This document shows, piece by piece, positions 21,634 through 29,696 of a DNA stretch of 64,000 bases. This DNA comes from Rhizobium sp. Leaf453 (GTDB lineage: Bacteria > Pseudomonadota > Alphaproteobacteria > Rhizobiales > Rhizobiaceae). A program made the translations under genes and the position numbers. Position 1 is the stretch's first letter. The number at the start of each line of letters is the position of its first letter. A model generated the notes under the pieces. That model worked only from the letters and a program-made list of their open reading frames with translations, ran no database searches and had not been told where the DNA came from. Location of the stretch: assembly GCF_001425605.1 (NCBI RefSeq), contig NZ_LMRG01000006.1, forward strand, positions 1 through 64,000, read 5' to 3'.

Positions 21634-21978
21634 CTACTTCACATAAACAATCTTGCCGCCATTCGCAGCAGTCTGCACACCGACGACGTTGGTTAAAGTG
21701 ACGTTCTTCTTCTGGAGAACAGCGACGAGCGCCATATCCTTCGAAAGCTCATCCTGCGCCATTTTCATGGCTGCCGGCGTTGCACTCTGGAATTGTGCCG
21801 GAATCTGCTTTTGCGAATTGTCGTTGTCGGTACCTGACTGCTCGACATTGACAATAGTTACCATGTCATCGGCCATCATTGGTGCGGTCGCGGTCGCTGT
21901 CTGGGCAAATACCGAAGTGGCTGCAACCGGTAGCGCCGAAAGCGCTGCGGCCAGAGCGAGCGTGAGTGTTTTGTTCAT
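21634..21978 (-). CDS. Small secreted or periplasmic protein, hypothetical
   Basis: 114 residues from ATG 21978 (GGAG 7 nt upstream). A Sec signal peptide is clear: MNKTLTLALAAALSALPVAA with cleavage likely after VFA-Q near residue 28. The mature part is short and polar and ends in KNVTLTNVVGVQTAANGG then KIVYVK. No cysteine, no catalytic motif. A GGAAC-N16-GGTT sequence 70-90 bp upstream is a near match to the EcfG promoter, which suggests general-stress control and would suit an envelope stress protein (inference). Confidence 0.7.
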   Translation of the reverse strand: MNKTLTLALAAALSALPVAATSVFAQTATATAPMMADDMVTIVNVEQSGTDNDNSQKQIPAQFQSATPAAMKMAQDELSKDMALVAVLQKKNVTLTNVVGVQTAANGGKIVYVK

Positions 21979-22045
21979 TGTTGACTCCATAAACCACTGC
22001 CAGTGCCTCCGTGATCGGTAGGTTTGCTGTAGCGATTGCCATCTC

Positions 22046-22070
22046 AACCTCCGGCAACAGATTACGTTCC
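22046..22070 (-). promoter_or_regulatory. Near-consensus EcfG-type promoter (GGAAC-N16-GGTT)
   Basis: On the minus strand, GGAAC (22066-22070) and GGTT (22046-22049) are separated by 16 nt, one base off the alphaproteobacterial EcfG consensus GGAAC-N16/17-CGTT. It points at the secreted-protein gene starting at 21978, giving a leader of about 60 nt. Confidence 0.45.
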
Positions 22071-22141
22071 GCTTAGCACCTTAGTTGGTGCCCCGCGCGC
22101 CATCACGTTATGGTGCGGGAACTTTCGGTGGTCAGTTGAAT

Positions 22142-22313
22142 TTACGCGCGATCGCGCGCCACCATCTGACGGGTCTCCCGCAATACCGCAGTTTTCTTGC
22201 CCGCAGCCTTGCGGCGCGTCTTCACCCGCCGTTGCGAAACTTTTCGCTGCTTCGAACTCACCGCGAGGGGATGCGCCACGGCGCCGGCGCATCTTGCTTT
22301 CGACCTCTGTCAT
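22142..22313 (-). pseudogene. Frameshifted second copy of the 69-residue small gene
   Basis: The first 33 codons (MTEVESKMRRRRGASPRGEF, then EAAKSFATAGEDA) almost repeat the intact gene at 22925-23134. After GEDA the annotated frame turns into nonsense, but the next frame continues sensibly (RRKAAGKKTAVLRETRQMVA, stop at 22142-22144), so a single-base loss near 22215 explains the break. It sits directly behind a remnant of the response regulator, repeating the gene order of the intact locus. Confidence 0.65.
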
Positions 22314-22385
22314 GCTCTCTGCTCGAGCGGCTATTGGAACTCGCACGTCTTGATGGCTCGCCGCACCTCAATAACCAATTCCTCG
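22212..22385. repeat. Degenerate copy of 23032-23205
   Basis: About 170 bp very similar to 23032-23205, covering the 3' end of the response-regulator gene and the first half of the small gene behind it. The copies lie in the same orientation about 820 bp apart, consistent with a tandem duplication followed by decay of this copy. Confidence 0.75.
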
Positions 22386-22393
22386 GCAAATTT
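22331..22393 (-). pseudogene. Fossil C-terminus of a response regulator
   Basis: The minus strand reads KFAEELVIEVRRAIKTCEFQ and stops at 22331-22333. It matches the end of the intact regulator at 23131-23568 (ELVTEVRRAIETCEFQ). Everything upstream of this tail is missing. Confidence 0.6.
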
Positions 22394-22745
22394 TCTCTGC
22401 GATGATCACGCCCCCGCTTGCGTGTAAACGTTGACGGGCAGGAGCGTTCTGTGAAACGGGGATTTGCCCGCAATATTCGAACACTCCGGGCAGGCTAGGC
22501 TCCCGCCGGATCCAACCGGAGTCCTTTTCCGTTTTTCCACCCAATCCCCAACCTCAAACCAAAACCCCTCCCACGTGTCCGGGGGGGAGGGTTGAGGAAC
22601 CGGCAATTTGTTGCTGCGGGGAGACGAACGGAGAAGCGGCGTCCCGCATCCGCGAAGTGTTTCAGGTTTGGAGAACCAAGCGCCTTAAGGGTTACCTAAA
22701 ACACGGTGCGTTTGAAGCGAGGTTACCGCGTCCCCGCTCAGCAAA

Positions 22746-22928
22746 TCAATGTGATCCAACTCCCTTGGTCAGAAAGCGCAGATGCAGTATCGCATCGTCT
22801 TCCGTGAGTTCCGCATTTTTGCGAAATGCAGCGCGTATGATCTCGAGAGTGTCTCCAGAGGAAGTACCGGTTTCATAAGCATTCCTGGGCTGGTCCAAGA
22901 GGTTTTGACTTCGGTCTGGCTTCTTCAT
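22746..22928 (-). CDS. Small hypothetical protein, third gene of a response-regulator operon
   Basis: 60 residues (MKKPDRSQNLLDQPRNAYET, then GDTLEIIRAAFRKNAELTED). The ATG overlaps the stop of the preceding small gene as ATGA, and GAGG lies 9 nt upstream of it. It is helical and soluble; the family is not recognised. Tight coupling to a single-domain response regulator and a basic 69-residue protein suggests the three act together. Confidence 0.65.
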   Translation of the reverse strand: MKKPDRSQNLLDQPRNAYETGTSSGDTLEIIRAAFRKNAELTEDDAILHLRFLTKGVGSH

Positions 22929-23134
22929 AATGCGTGTTCCTCAGCTTGGGCCTGCTTCTGATCGGCTTCAGATTGCGCGCGCGTCAGTCGCGCCGCCCGG
23001 AGTGCCTCTGATTTGCGTTTCGTCTTCGCGATGCGCGCGTCTTCACTCGCCGTTGCGAAAGTTTTCGCCGCTTCGAACTCACCGCGTGGGGATGCGCCAC
23101 GGCGCCGGCGCATCTTGCTTTCGACATCTGTCAT
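22925..23134 (-). CDS. Small basic alanine-rich protein coupled to a response regulator
   Basis: 69 residues from the ATG at 23134, which overlaps the response-regulator stop (ATGA). Sequence begins MTDVESKMRRRRGASPRGEF and continues as a long Arg/Lys/Ala/Glu-rich helix (KTKRKSEALRAARLTRAQSE). The four-arginine patch could bind nucleic acid or an acidic partner, but this is only a reading of composition. A second, frameshifted copy lies at 22142-22313. Confidence 0.65.
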   Translation of the reverse strand: MTDVESKMRRRRGASPRGEFEAAKTFATASEDARIAKTKRKSEALRAARLTRAQSEADQKQAQAEEHAL

Positions 23135-23205
23135 GCTCTTTGCTCGATCTGCTGTTGGAACTCGCACGTCTCGATGGCTCGCCGCACCTCAGTAACCAGT
23201 TCCCC
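23032..23205. repeat. Intact counterpart of the 22212-22385 duplication
   Basis: See 22212-22385; this copy contains the functional junction between the response regulator and the small gene. Confidence 0.75.
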
Positions 23206-23568
23206 GTCGATGAACGGCTTACGGACCCAAGCGGCGGTCTTAAAGTCTTTCGGAAGGTCCGACGGATCTCCGCCGGAGCAAAAGATCACGGGAATGCCAC
23301 GCGATTGTAAGACAGCCGCGATCGCCAAGCCGTCGCCATCACGCAGGTGTAGGTCAAGCACTGCCGTGGCAGGGCAACGGTTTTCAAGCCATTTCAAAGC
23401 GTCAGATCGCGACGAATGGAGTTCGACCGTAAGTCCGGCGGCTCTTAAGACCTCATCGATATCCATCGCGATAAATGGTTCGTCCTCGACGACGAGGACG
23501 ACTTCAGCCCGGCCAGATGCCGCCATAATCCGTCGAGAAGGCACGTCCACAGTATCAAGTAGAGACAC
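23131..23568 (-). CDS. Single-domain response regulator
   Basis: 145 residues, GTG start at 23568 with AGGAG 6 nt upstream. One receiver domain and no output domain: acidic pocket VVLVVEDEPFIAMD, acceptor aspartate in ATAVLDLHLRDGDG, the serine in VIFCSGGDPSD and the lysine in WVRKPF. An unstructured N-terminal extension of about 20 residues precedes it. Stand-alone receivers act as phosphate shuttles or bind a partner. The two small genes translationally coupled behind it are the obvious candidate partners. No cognate kinase is adjacent; the HDFNN-type kinases elsewhere in the window are possible donors. Confidence 0.88.
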   Translation of the reverse strand: MSLLDTVDVPSRRIMAASGRAEVVLVVEDEPFIAMDIDEVLRAAGLTVELHSSRSDALKWLENRCPATAVLDLHLRDGDGLAIAAVLQSRGIPVIFCSGGDPSDLPKDFKTAAWVRKPFIDGELVTEVRRAIETCEFQQQIEQRA

Positions 23569-23994
23569 AGCTCTGCTCCTTTAAACGTTGGGGCAAGAGC
23601 AGATTCGTCTCTTAAACAGTCGCAGCCGAGGAAAGGGAAGGCGTAGTGGGACTGGTGAGGTGATTATACGCCTTCAGGGCGCGGACAGATATTAACTAAT
23701 TTAACTTTGATTTTCCTAATGCACGGTCGCCCTGTCCGTTAACGGGAAGGAGTTGAGAATGCCCGCGCTCCCGGGATCGTTGGTGGTGGGTAGTGTCGAA
23801 AAATGGCCCGGTGAATCGGCGGCTCGTTTAACAACCGTGACGAGTCTGGCGGCAGCTACGCCGCCATCAAGTTCGCCGGCCTGACAACCTCGCCCCGGCA
23901 GCTGATTTCTTCATCATTTGAATCGACGTCGATAAGGCGAAGTGCCGGCATGAAATTAGATGTCGCCATGTCATTTGAAGGCCCACCGCCCCCG
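23569..23994. other. Intergenic region upstream of the response-regulator operon
   Basis: About 425 bp holding the operon's promoter region. A T/A-rich stretch at 23690-23725 (ATTAACTAATTTAAC) is unlike the flanking GC-rich DNA. No gene and no EcfG-type motif were found. Confidence 0.3.
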
Positions 23995-24204
23995 CTACGC
24001 GGCCGTCAGCAGGTCGATGGCAAATCCAGCGGCGGCAAGCCGACCCTCTAGTGCCACGAGGATTGCCTGCCGATTGGCCCGCGTAACCACATCTTGATCA
24101 GCCTCGCTATCCAGCCGTGCCGTTTTTGCCAAGACGATGGCCTTGGCGTTAAGATCGACGATTTCCGCCGCGGCCGTCGGCAATTCAGCTACGTCCGACA
24201 CCAT
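23995..24204 (-). CDS. Small hypothetical protein
   Basis: 69 residues, start ATG 24204 with only a weak ribosome site. The sequence is regular and helical (LPTAAAEIVDLNAKAIVLAK, then QDVVTRANRQAILVALEGRL, ending AAAGFAIDLLTAA). This composition is protein-like, but the family is not recognised. Confidence 0.45.
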   Translation of the reverse strand: MVSDVAELPTAAAEIVDLNAKAIVLAKTARLDSEADQDVVTRANRQAILVALEGRLAAAGFAIDLLTAA

Positions 24205-24469
24205 GTGGCCGTGATACAGCCGTCGAACTTGGTATAATAGCAGTCGGCTTGCCGCTACTTATGAATCTGGATTTAACCAACCGGAGCGGCTCGACAGCAG
24301 CGGTTTCTAGCGCGGTTAGTTCTGCAGTGTTCAATGTGCCACAGAAGCTGTTGGCCCGGTTGGCCATCGATGCCGCGACCGATACAAACCAATAGCTCGC
24401 ATAACCCACAACACGACCGTCGCCACCAGTGAGCAGCATGCAGCCATCAGCGTATTCATCGAGGCGCAA
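24185..24469 (-). CDS. Possible small protein with one hydrophobic segment
   Basis: Up to 94 residues; the true start may be an internal ATG. A hydrophobic stretch (VVGYASYWFVSVAASM) is followed by LNTAELTALETAAVEPLRL. A similar string (LNASELSALQPAAIVAR) occurs in a minus-strand frame at 25606-25914, so the two may be relatives. It overlaps the next small gene by 20 bp. It may be decayed. Confidence 0.3.
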   Translation of the reverse strand: MRLDEYADGCMLLTGGDGRVVGYASYWFVSVAASMANRANSFCGTLNTAELTALETAAVEPLRLVKSRFISSGKPTAIIPSSTAVSRPHGVGRS

Positions 24470-24526
24470 GCGGGATCTTTGTTGGCACCAAGCCCGGTAC
24501 GGCGAGCCTCAAACGAAGATCCTGCC

Positions 24527-24736
24527 ATGACCAACGCAGAACGTATTTCCGCATTATATGCCGAGGTTGGCCAAGCGCATCAGGTCATCGGCGCTTATTT
24601 TGCTGGGCCCGACGGAAAGCATCCAGACTTTGATTCACCGGACGGCCAGCGGGCGCTCGATTATTTCGTGCACGAGCGATATGACGATGACTTTCTCGCA
24701 TCCGAGCATCCACGCAAATGGCAGTCGACTATCTGA
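24527..24736 (+). CDS. Small acidic hypothetical protein
   Basis: 69 residues from ATG 24527 (MTNAERISALYAEVGQAHQV). Acidic and aromatic in its second half (DYFVHERYDDDFLASEHP). The ribosome site is weak. Not recognised. It is the first of a few plus-strand small frames before the DUF6894 gene. Confidence 0.45.
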   Translation: MTNAERISALYAEVGQAHQVIGAYFAGPDGKHPDFDSPDGQRALDYFVHERYDDDFLASEHPRKWQSTI

Positions 24737-24885
24737 TGTCAACCTTCCCCATCGTCTCGGGCGGCTTAGCTTTTTACGGCCGACCGTATGGACGCGCTTT
24801 TCTGCATTCGCGAGAAATGCCACGGCCGTCTGTTGGTGGTGGTCGATCCTGCCGGCGGCGCGGGAGGCAAGCCTGCCGATTCGGC

Positions 24886-24910
24886 GGAACAATCCTGCCC
24901 AGCTTTGGTT
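24886..24910 (+). promoter_or_regulatory. Near-consensus EcfG-type promoter (GGAAC-N16-GGTT)
   Basis: GGAAC at 24886-24890, a 16-nt spacer, and GGTT at 24907-24910. It would start transcription near 24917, about 50 nt before the DUF6894 gene. One base differs from the CGTT consensus. Confidence 0.45.
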
Positions 24911-24966
24911 GACAAGGATGAAGGCCGGCGAAGTCCTGCTAGCCGTCGGATATGCACGGAGCGTCC

Positions 24967-25221
24967 ATGCCTTTGTTCTTCTTTAACCTGCGGCGCCAAG
25001 AACGCCATGAGATTGACCATGAGGGTATCGCATTCGACACGCTGGAGGATGCCCGAGAAGATGCCGTCAACAGCCTCCGCGAAATCGTTGCTGATGAGCT
25101 GCGCGCCGGTCGATCTGTGGATCTCACTGCTATCGAGATTGCCGATAATAGGGGCGAGATTGTAGCGGTCGTCACGATCGAAGAGGCGGTCCTAAAACCG
25201 CTTTCCGAAGGGGCAGCGTAA
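24967..25221 (+). CDS. DUF6894-family small protein
   Basis: 84 residues from ATG 24967 (an in-frame ATG at 24952 is also possible). The N-terminus PLFFFNLRRQERHEIDHEG, with FDTLEDAREDAVNSLREIVA after it, is the hallmark of the small DUF6894 family, found in many copies in rhizobia and related genera. It is a compact alpha/beta fold of unknown role. An EcfG-like promoter lies just upstream, in line with the frequent link of such proteins to stress regulons (inference). Confidence 0.8.
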   Translation: MPLFFFNLRRQERHEIDHEGIAFDTLEDAREDAVNSLREIVADELRAGRSVDLTAIEIADNRGEIVAVVTIEEAVLKPLSEGAA

Positions 25222-26463
25222 GCGTACCCGGCGCCGTTGGGAGGCTATCAGATGTCATATCAATCGGCATACGCCTAAAGCTTCACCTGATCTGCGGCAA
25301 GCTCGTCAAGATGATGGGATTTTAGACAGTCCCGCCGGCAATTAACGAACCGATGTTTCTGTCCGCCGTCCGTTTGGCCGGGGCATCGGAAATATACGTT
25401 GCCATCCCCTCCCGCAATGATTCTGGTCACTGGCGGGCCCGAACCTCATTCGTGATGTTCGTGCCGCAGACCTTAGTGAATGTTATTTCCGAATGGCAAG
25501 CCAGCACATGGCGGACAGATATGATGGATGATTTTTGGATTGGGACCTAGGCCGCGCTCAATGTCGGCACGGCTTCGCCGTCCACCTGTGTGGTGGTAAT
25601 GGTGGTCATTTGAATCCTAAGAAATCGCGGGTTGAAATCGCTGCCACCAGCGCCATCTTCGCGGCAGAATGGGGGATCGCATGACTTATGACTGGGATGG
25701 CCGCCGAACGCGGCTTGCGAATTGGTTGCGTATCGGCGCGGCAGTTGGCCTCGCTACAATTACCGTAGGCCTGTCGTTGCTTATGGCTCTGGATTAGACC
25801 CCGCCTAGCAACAATAGCGGCAGGCTGCAGTGCGGATAGTTCTGAAGCGTTCAACGGGGGGAGTGTGACGGTGAGGCTATCCGTGGCCGTGACAACGCGT
25901 AGCCATCGTCGCACCGGACAGCGCGCAGCCCGACAGCTGCAGGCCGCCGACGATGGCGCAAAACATCGCCGCTAACCTCAACCCACCAACCCCATCCGCC
26001 AACATCGTCAGCGTACGCGCCGTTGTGCGCAAAAAGTGCACGTATTGGAAGTCTTATCATCAATAGACAGCATGGCTCGGGCAACGTCGTGGTCACTGTC
26101 AGCTGACGGCCAATATCAGAGTGAACGGGATGCGCCTCGTTCACGCCAGAAACGACGACCTGCGGGTCTTCTCCCCAGATTATACGGCATCTCGGCGCGG
26201 ATCTTAACGCCGGTCGCTATCATTGAACTGAAATCCGTCGTTATCGAAGCCTACCGGAGCGTGAACGCCCATGACCGCACTGCTGCTTGATATCTGCACC
26301 GCCGCATCCCTCCTCGGTGGAGAAGCAAGGCAACCGAGTCCATGACCTGGATTGGCCATTCAAAGAGGGACGGCGCACTTTCGGTTGCCTTCACAGACCA
26401 TGACTACTTGATCAAACGCTTCGCAGCCGGCGACTTCCGCGATTGCCGGAAGTAGTGAAGGCC
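25222..26463. other. Gene-poor stretch with decayed small frames
   Basis: About 1.2 kb. It contains one plausible 38-residue gene (25681-25797), a minus-strand frame (25606-25914) resembling part of the frame at 24185-24469, and a 37-codon plus-strand frame at 26342-26455. None has clear family support apart from that resemblance. It probably represents an eroded segment next to the IS cluster. Confidence 0.35.
25681..25797 (+). CDS. 38-residue single-pass membrane peptide
   Basis: ATG 25681 is preceded by GGGGG at 5 nt. It encodes MTYDWDGRRTRLANWLRIGA then a hydrophobic stretch (VGLATITVGLSLLMAL) ending in D. A short charged N-terminus plus one helix is typical of small bacterial membrane peptides. 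Function unknown. Confidence 0.45.
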   Translation: MTYDWDGRRTRLANWLRIGAAVGLATITVGLSLLMALD

Positions 26464-26472
26464 TTGTCGGGC

Positions 26473-26512
26473 GATATGAGAAATTGCCTTCCTAACGAAA
26501 TGGAGAATTGCC
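26473..26512 (+). repeat. IS21-type end repeats
   Basis: Two similar 16-mers, GATATGAGAAATTGCC and GAAATGGAGAATTGCC, lie just upstream of the istA fragment. IS21-family ends carry short multiple repeats of this kind. They mark the left end of the truncated element. Confidence 0.5.
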
Positions 26513-26538
26513 CCCTCGTGTCAAACGAGGAGAGATGG

Positions 26539-27009
26539 ATGACGAGTGAGATTTTGACGCATCCTGCAACGTCACGAACGATGCAGGGCGGGGATATGCT
26601 TCAGGCTGATGAGGTGGTGGCGATGTTGCGGCTCCATGATCTTGGCTGGGCGCCAAGCCTGTCAAAGGCGTTCGGCTGCGCAAGCAACACAGTCCGGCGA
26701 TATTTACGGGAGGGCGGTGCTGCGCCGTTCAAAAGGCCGGTTCGCCGTACGGCTTTTGATGGGTTCGATGATTGGTTACGCGACCGCTTTTTTCGGCATT
26801 ACGGCAATGCCGATGTGATCTGTCAGGAACTGGCCGCCGAGCACGGCACCAATATTGGTCTTCAGTCTGTAGAACGGAGGGGTCGTAAGTGCGGACGAGA
26901 GTTGAAGGCGCAGAACTGGGCGACACTTCTCTTTGAGACTGCTCCCGGTCATCAGATGCAGGTCGACTTTGGGGACACGAAGGTGTGGATCGGCGGTGAA
27001 CGGGTTTGA
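26539..27009 (+). pseudogene. Truncated IS21-family transposase (IstA N-terminus)
   Basis: ATG 26539 follows GAGGAGAG. About 156 residues remain of a protein normally near 500: an N-terminal helix-turn-helix part (EVVAMLRLHDLGWAPSLSKA, SNTVRRYLREGG) and the start of the DDE domain (APGHQMQVDFGDTKVWIGG, containing the first catalytic Asp). The frame then runs into unrelated DNA and stops at 27009. No istB was found. The truncation point lies where a minus-strand IS630 fragment adjoins. Confidence 0.85.
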
Positions 27010-27947
27010 CGCATCCGAAAGAGGTCGATCGGAGGACGAAGGACAGATACCCGGCAATGTGGTGTCGCTTCACGAATGGTTTTCGGGTTGCGGTATCGGT
27101 ATTCAGAAGACATTGTGACTGCCCTGGCAACCGGGTTCGACTGATCCATGATGAGAATCGCGTATGCTTTGTCGTCGACGTTGCGGGATATCTCGATCAA
27201 GTGCCGGTTCATGGTATGGTTATCGCAACAACCCATGACGGGCGCGGCTGCGTTGCCGTGCTGCGGGCAGATCGCGCCGAAGATATAGGCCGAGCGGGTG
27301 CGCTGGTCGTGCGACGCAGATGGCCTTGATCCACGCTTGGCCCAACGGCGAGTGATCTTGTTCTTCTGCCCGATACGGGCCTCGTCCTGGAACCAGATTT
27401 TGATCATTTTGCCCTTGGCGGGACCGGCGGCGATTTCTGCCACAGTGGTGGGGAAGTTTTTAAATGCCTCAGCCGCCTCGGCATCCTGCGCATGATGCCT
27501 CTGGCGAGCCGAGAGCTTGCGGTAGCCCATCGATCTCACTTCGCGACCCAAGGTCTCTTCACTCACCGAGACCCGGAACTCTTCCCAAATCCACTGGGCC
27601 AGATCACACAGACGCCAGCGAACGACGCCGTCCAGATAAGGCGTGGGGCCGCGCTCGATGGCTTGTGCCAGGGCTATGCGCTGATCTTCGTTCAACAGTG
27701 ACGGCTTGCCCGGAGCCCTCCCGTTGAACAGCCCGTCGGGACCGCGTGCGTTGAAGCGCACCACCCAGTCGCGCACGATCTGAACTGTCACGCTACCGAT
27801 CCGAGCAGCATTTGCGCGAGAGCCGCCATCATAGATCGATGCGAGGGCAAGAAGACGCCGAGCCTGGTCGGCATCTCGTGTCTGGCGAGCCAGAAGCCGC
27901 AACATGGCCCCATCAAAATCTGACCGTAAAGAAATCGCTGAACCCAT
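26952..27947 (-). pseudogene. Truncated IS630-family transposase
   Basis: The frame starts at 27947 and is good IS630 sequence for about 270 residues: a helix-turn-helix region (SRANAARIGSVTVQIVRDWV), a linker (FNARGPDGLFNGRAPG), and the DDE domain with IWFQDEARIGQ (first Asp) and AYAILIMDQ (second Asp). Homology ends near 27141. The family's third catalytic residue (in NPVENVW) and C-terminus are missing, and the remaining codons read antisense through DNA shared with the IS21 remnant. The element is therefore inactive. Confidence 0.8.
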
Positions 27948-28066
27948 CGCAAACCTCCAGTTTGCGCCAGAGATTCAGATGGGGTGGTTGCCGTCCGCCC
28001 GAGACGGCATCGCAAAGTGCCAAAATGTGGTGTTGTGACCACTTAGCGGAAAGGACGGCAACCGTT

Positions 28067-29095
28067 ATGAACGATACGATGGTTGGCGTGGATTTGGCAA
28101 AGAATGTCTTTCAACTGCACGGTGCTTCGACGAGCGGGCAAGTCAGGTTTCGAAAGAAGCTGTCTCGGCAGAATTTTTCCAAGTTCATGGCGGAACACCC
28201 ACCGGCGTTGGTGGTGATGGAGGCTTGCGGCAGCGCGCATTACTGGGCACGTGAGATGGTTAGGCTTGGCCACGAAGTGAAGCTGATCGCGGCGCAATAT
28301 GTACGGCCGTTCGTCAAGCGGCGGAAAAACGACGCGACGGACGCGGAGGCTATCGTAATCGCGGCCCAGCGACCGGAAATGCGCTTCGTGGAGCCAAAAT
28401 CTGCGGATCAGCAGAGCCGAGCGATTCTGTTTCGGGCTCGAGAACGACTCGTCCATCAGCGCACAGAACTGATCAACGCGCTGAGAGCATGCCTTTATGA
28501 ATATGGCCATGTCGTTCCTCATGGTCGTAACCACTTCAAGCGTATTGAAGAGATTTTGGACGGGCTAAACAGCGACTTGCCTGCGTTGATGCTTGAAGAA
28601 TGCCGCGACTTGTTGAAACAGATCGGTGAGAAGACGGCTCGCATCGACGAGCGGACCGCAAAGATCAAGGCATTGTCGGCTGAAGCTGACACGGCGCGGC
28701 GCTTGCAGACCATTCCTGGCGTTGGCCCTTTGACAGCCTTGGCGATCGAAGCCTTTGCCCCGCAAATGGAGAACTTCCGGCGTGGCCGTGACTTCGCAGC
28801 ATGGCTCGGCCTTGTGCCACGTCAGTTCTCGTCGGGCGGCAAACAACGGCTCGGACGCATTTCCAAGTCAGGGCAGTCTGATATCCGCAGGCTGCTGATT
28901 ATTGGGGCAATGACACGCCTGAACTGGCTGGGCCGGAAATCCATACCCGAAGGATCGTGGTTGGCGCGCATGCTCGCGCGAAAGCCCCGAATGTTGGTCG
29001 CGATCGCACTGGCCAACAAGATGGCGCGCACGGTCTGGGCATTGCTGACAAGACATGAGGATTATCGAGTTCCGGCACAGGCGCCAGCAACATGA
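28067..29095 (+). CDS. IS110-family (DEDD) transposase, apparently intact
   Basis: 342 residues, normal for the family. The RuvC-like N-terminal domain has GVDLAKNVFQLHG (first Asp), LVVMEACGSAHYWAR (Glu) and KNDATDAEAI (Asp pair). The C-terminal Transposase_20 domain has LQTIPGVGPLTALAI and AAWLGLVPRQFSSGGKQRLG, containing the conserved serine. ATG 28067 was chosen; an upstream extension of the frame is read-through. IS110 elements recombine with the help of an element-encoded RNA. A non-coding tail of about 360 bp follows. A decayed relative lies at 37129-38161. Confidence 0.92.
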   Translation: MNDTMVGVDLAKNVFQLHGASTSGQVRFRKKLSRQNFSKFMAEHPPALVVMEACGSAHYWAREMVRLGHEVKLIAAQYVRPFVKRRKNDATDAEAIVIAAQRPEMRFVEPKSADQQSRAILFRARERLVHQRTELINALRACLYEYGHVVPHGRNHFKRIEEILDGLNSDLPALMLEECRDLLKQIGEKTARIDERTAKIKALSAEADTARRLQTIPGVGPLTALAIEAFAPQMENFRRGRDFAAWLGLVPRQFSSGGKQRLGRISKSGQSDIRRLLIIGAMTRLNWLGRKSIPEGSWLARMLARKPRMLVAIALANKMARTVWALLTRHEDYRVPAQAPAT

Positions 29096-29455
29096 TGAAG
29101 GTGTTGTAGGTAAGCCTAATGTCGGAAAAAGGGGTGTGAGAAGGCGACGACCCGAATGGGCAAATGATCGAAAAGATCTGGATCGGGAAAACCAGCCTCG
29201 AATCATGAGCAGAAGAGCTCGGGATTCAGATTTGGACCCGACTCGCAGATCACCATACCGGCCAGCGGCTTCTGTAAACGCCGTATCTACAGGCCTCACA
29301 GAAGACCGCACTCGATCACATGACCTTCGGTTCAAAGACTTCTTGCATCACGGGCGGCAACCACAGAAGATTCGTCGGCTAATGGGAACCCCCATGAGAG
29401 TCAGACTCAGTGACCATTGGTATCACTCCTCTGCCATCACCCACCGAGGACTAAC
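29096..29455 (+). other. Non-coding 3' part of the IS110-type element, candidate guide-RNA region
   Basis: Between the transposase stop and the terminator of the next gene there is no supported gene. In the IS1111 subgroup of IS110 elements the bridge/seeker RNA is encoded downstream of the transposase, and this stretch has the right position and size. The exact element end could not be set by eye. Confidence 0.35.
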
Positions 29456-29458
29456 AAG

Positions 29459-29493
29459 AAAAAGCCCAGCCGTTGCAACGGAAGAGCTTTGTT
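29459..29493 (-). terminator. Intrinsic terminator of the 24-residue gene
   Basis: On the minus strand AAAGC, a stem of CCGTT-GC-AACGG and GCTTTTT form a hairpin with a T-run 15 nt past the stop of the small gene at 29508. It also bounds the insertion element on its left. Confidence 0.6.
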
Positions 29494-29507
29494 GCGTGCG
29501 TGTTCTA

Positions 29508-29582
29508 TCAACGCAGACCGAAAAAAGACAAAATTGCAATAACGATTACGACCAATCCAACAATATAGATAATCCGGTTCAT
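29508..29582 (-). CDS. 24-residue membrane peptide
   Basis: ATG 29582 has AAAGGAG at good spacing. The product is a single hydrophobic helix, MNRIIYIVGLVVIVIAILSF followed by FGLR. The gene has its own perfect EcfG-type promoter (29612-29636) and its own terminator, so despite its size it is very likely real. Peptides of this kind are widespread in rhizobia and are usually missed in annotation. The likely role is at the inner membrane during stress (inference). Confidence 0.8.
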   Translation of the reverse strand: MNRIIYIVGLVVIVIAILSFFGLR

Positions 29583-29611
29583 GACGGGCTCCTTTCCTGG
29601 TGAACCGATCT

Positions 29612-29636
29612 AACGCGCTGTTAAGTGATTGGTTCC
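29612..29636 (-). promoter_or_regulatory. Perfect EcfG-type promoter (GGAAC-N16-CGTT)
   Basis: GGAAC (29632-29636) and CGTT (29612-29615) on the minus strand with a 16-nt spacer, the consensus of the alphaproteobacterial general stress sigma factor EcfG. It reads into the 24-residue gene. Confidence 0.75.
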
Positions 29637-29696
29637 GTTTGCGAGTTCTAAAAAAAAGTGATGGCCCATAAATATTCGGACACGATCTCCAATTCA

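Noticed and set aside
29055-29603. 182-codon plus-strand frame after the IS110 transposase
   Set aside because: It overlaps the transposase end, a terminator and a minus-strand small gene; composition is random.
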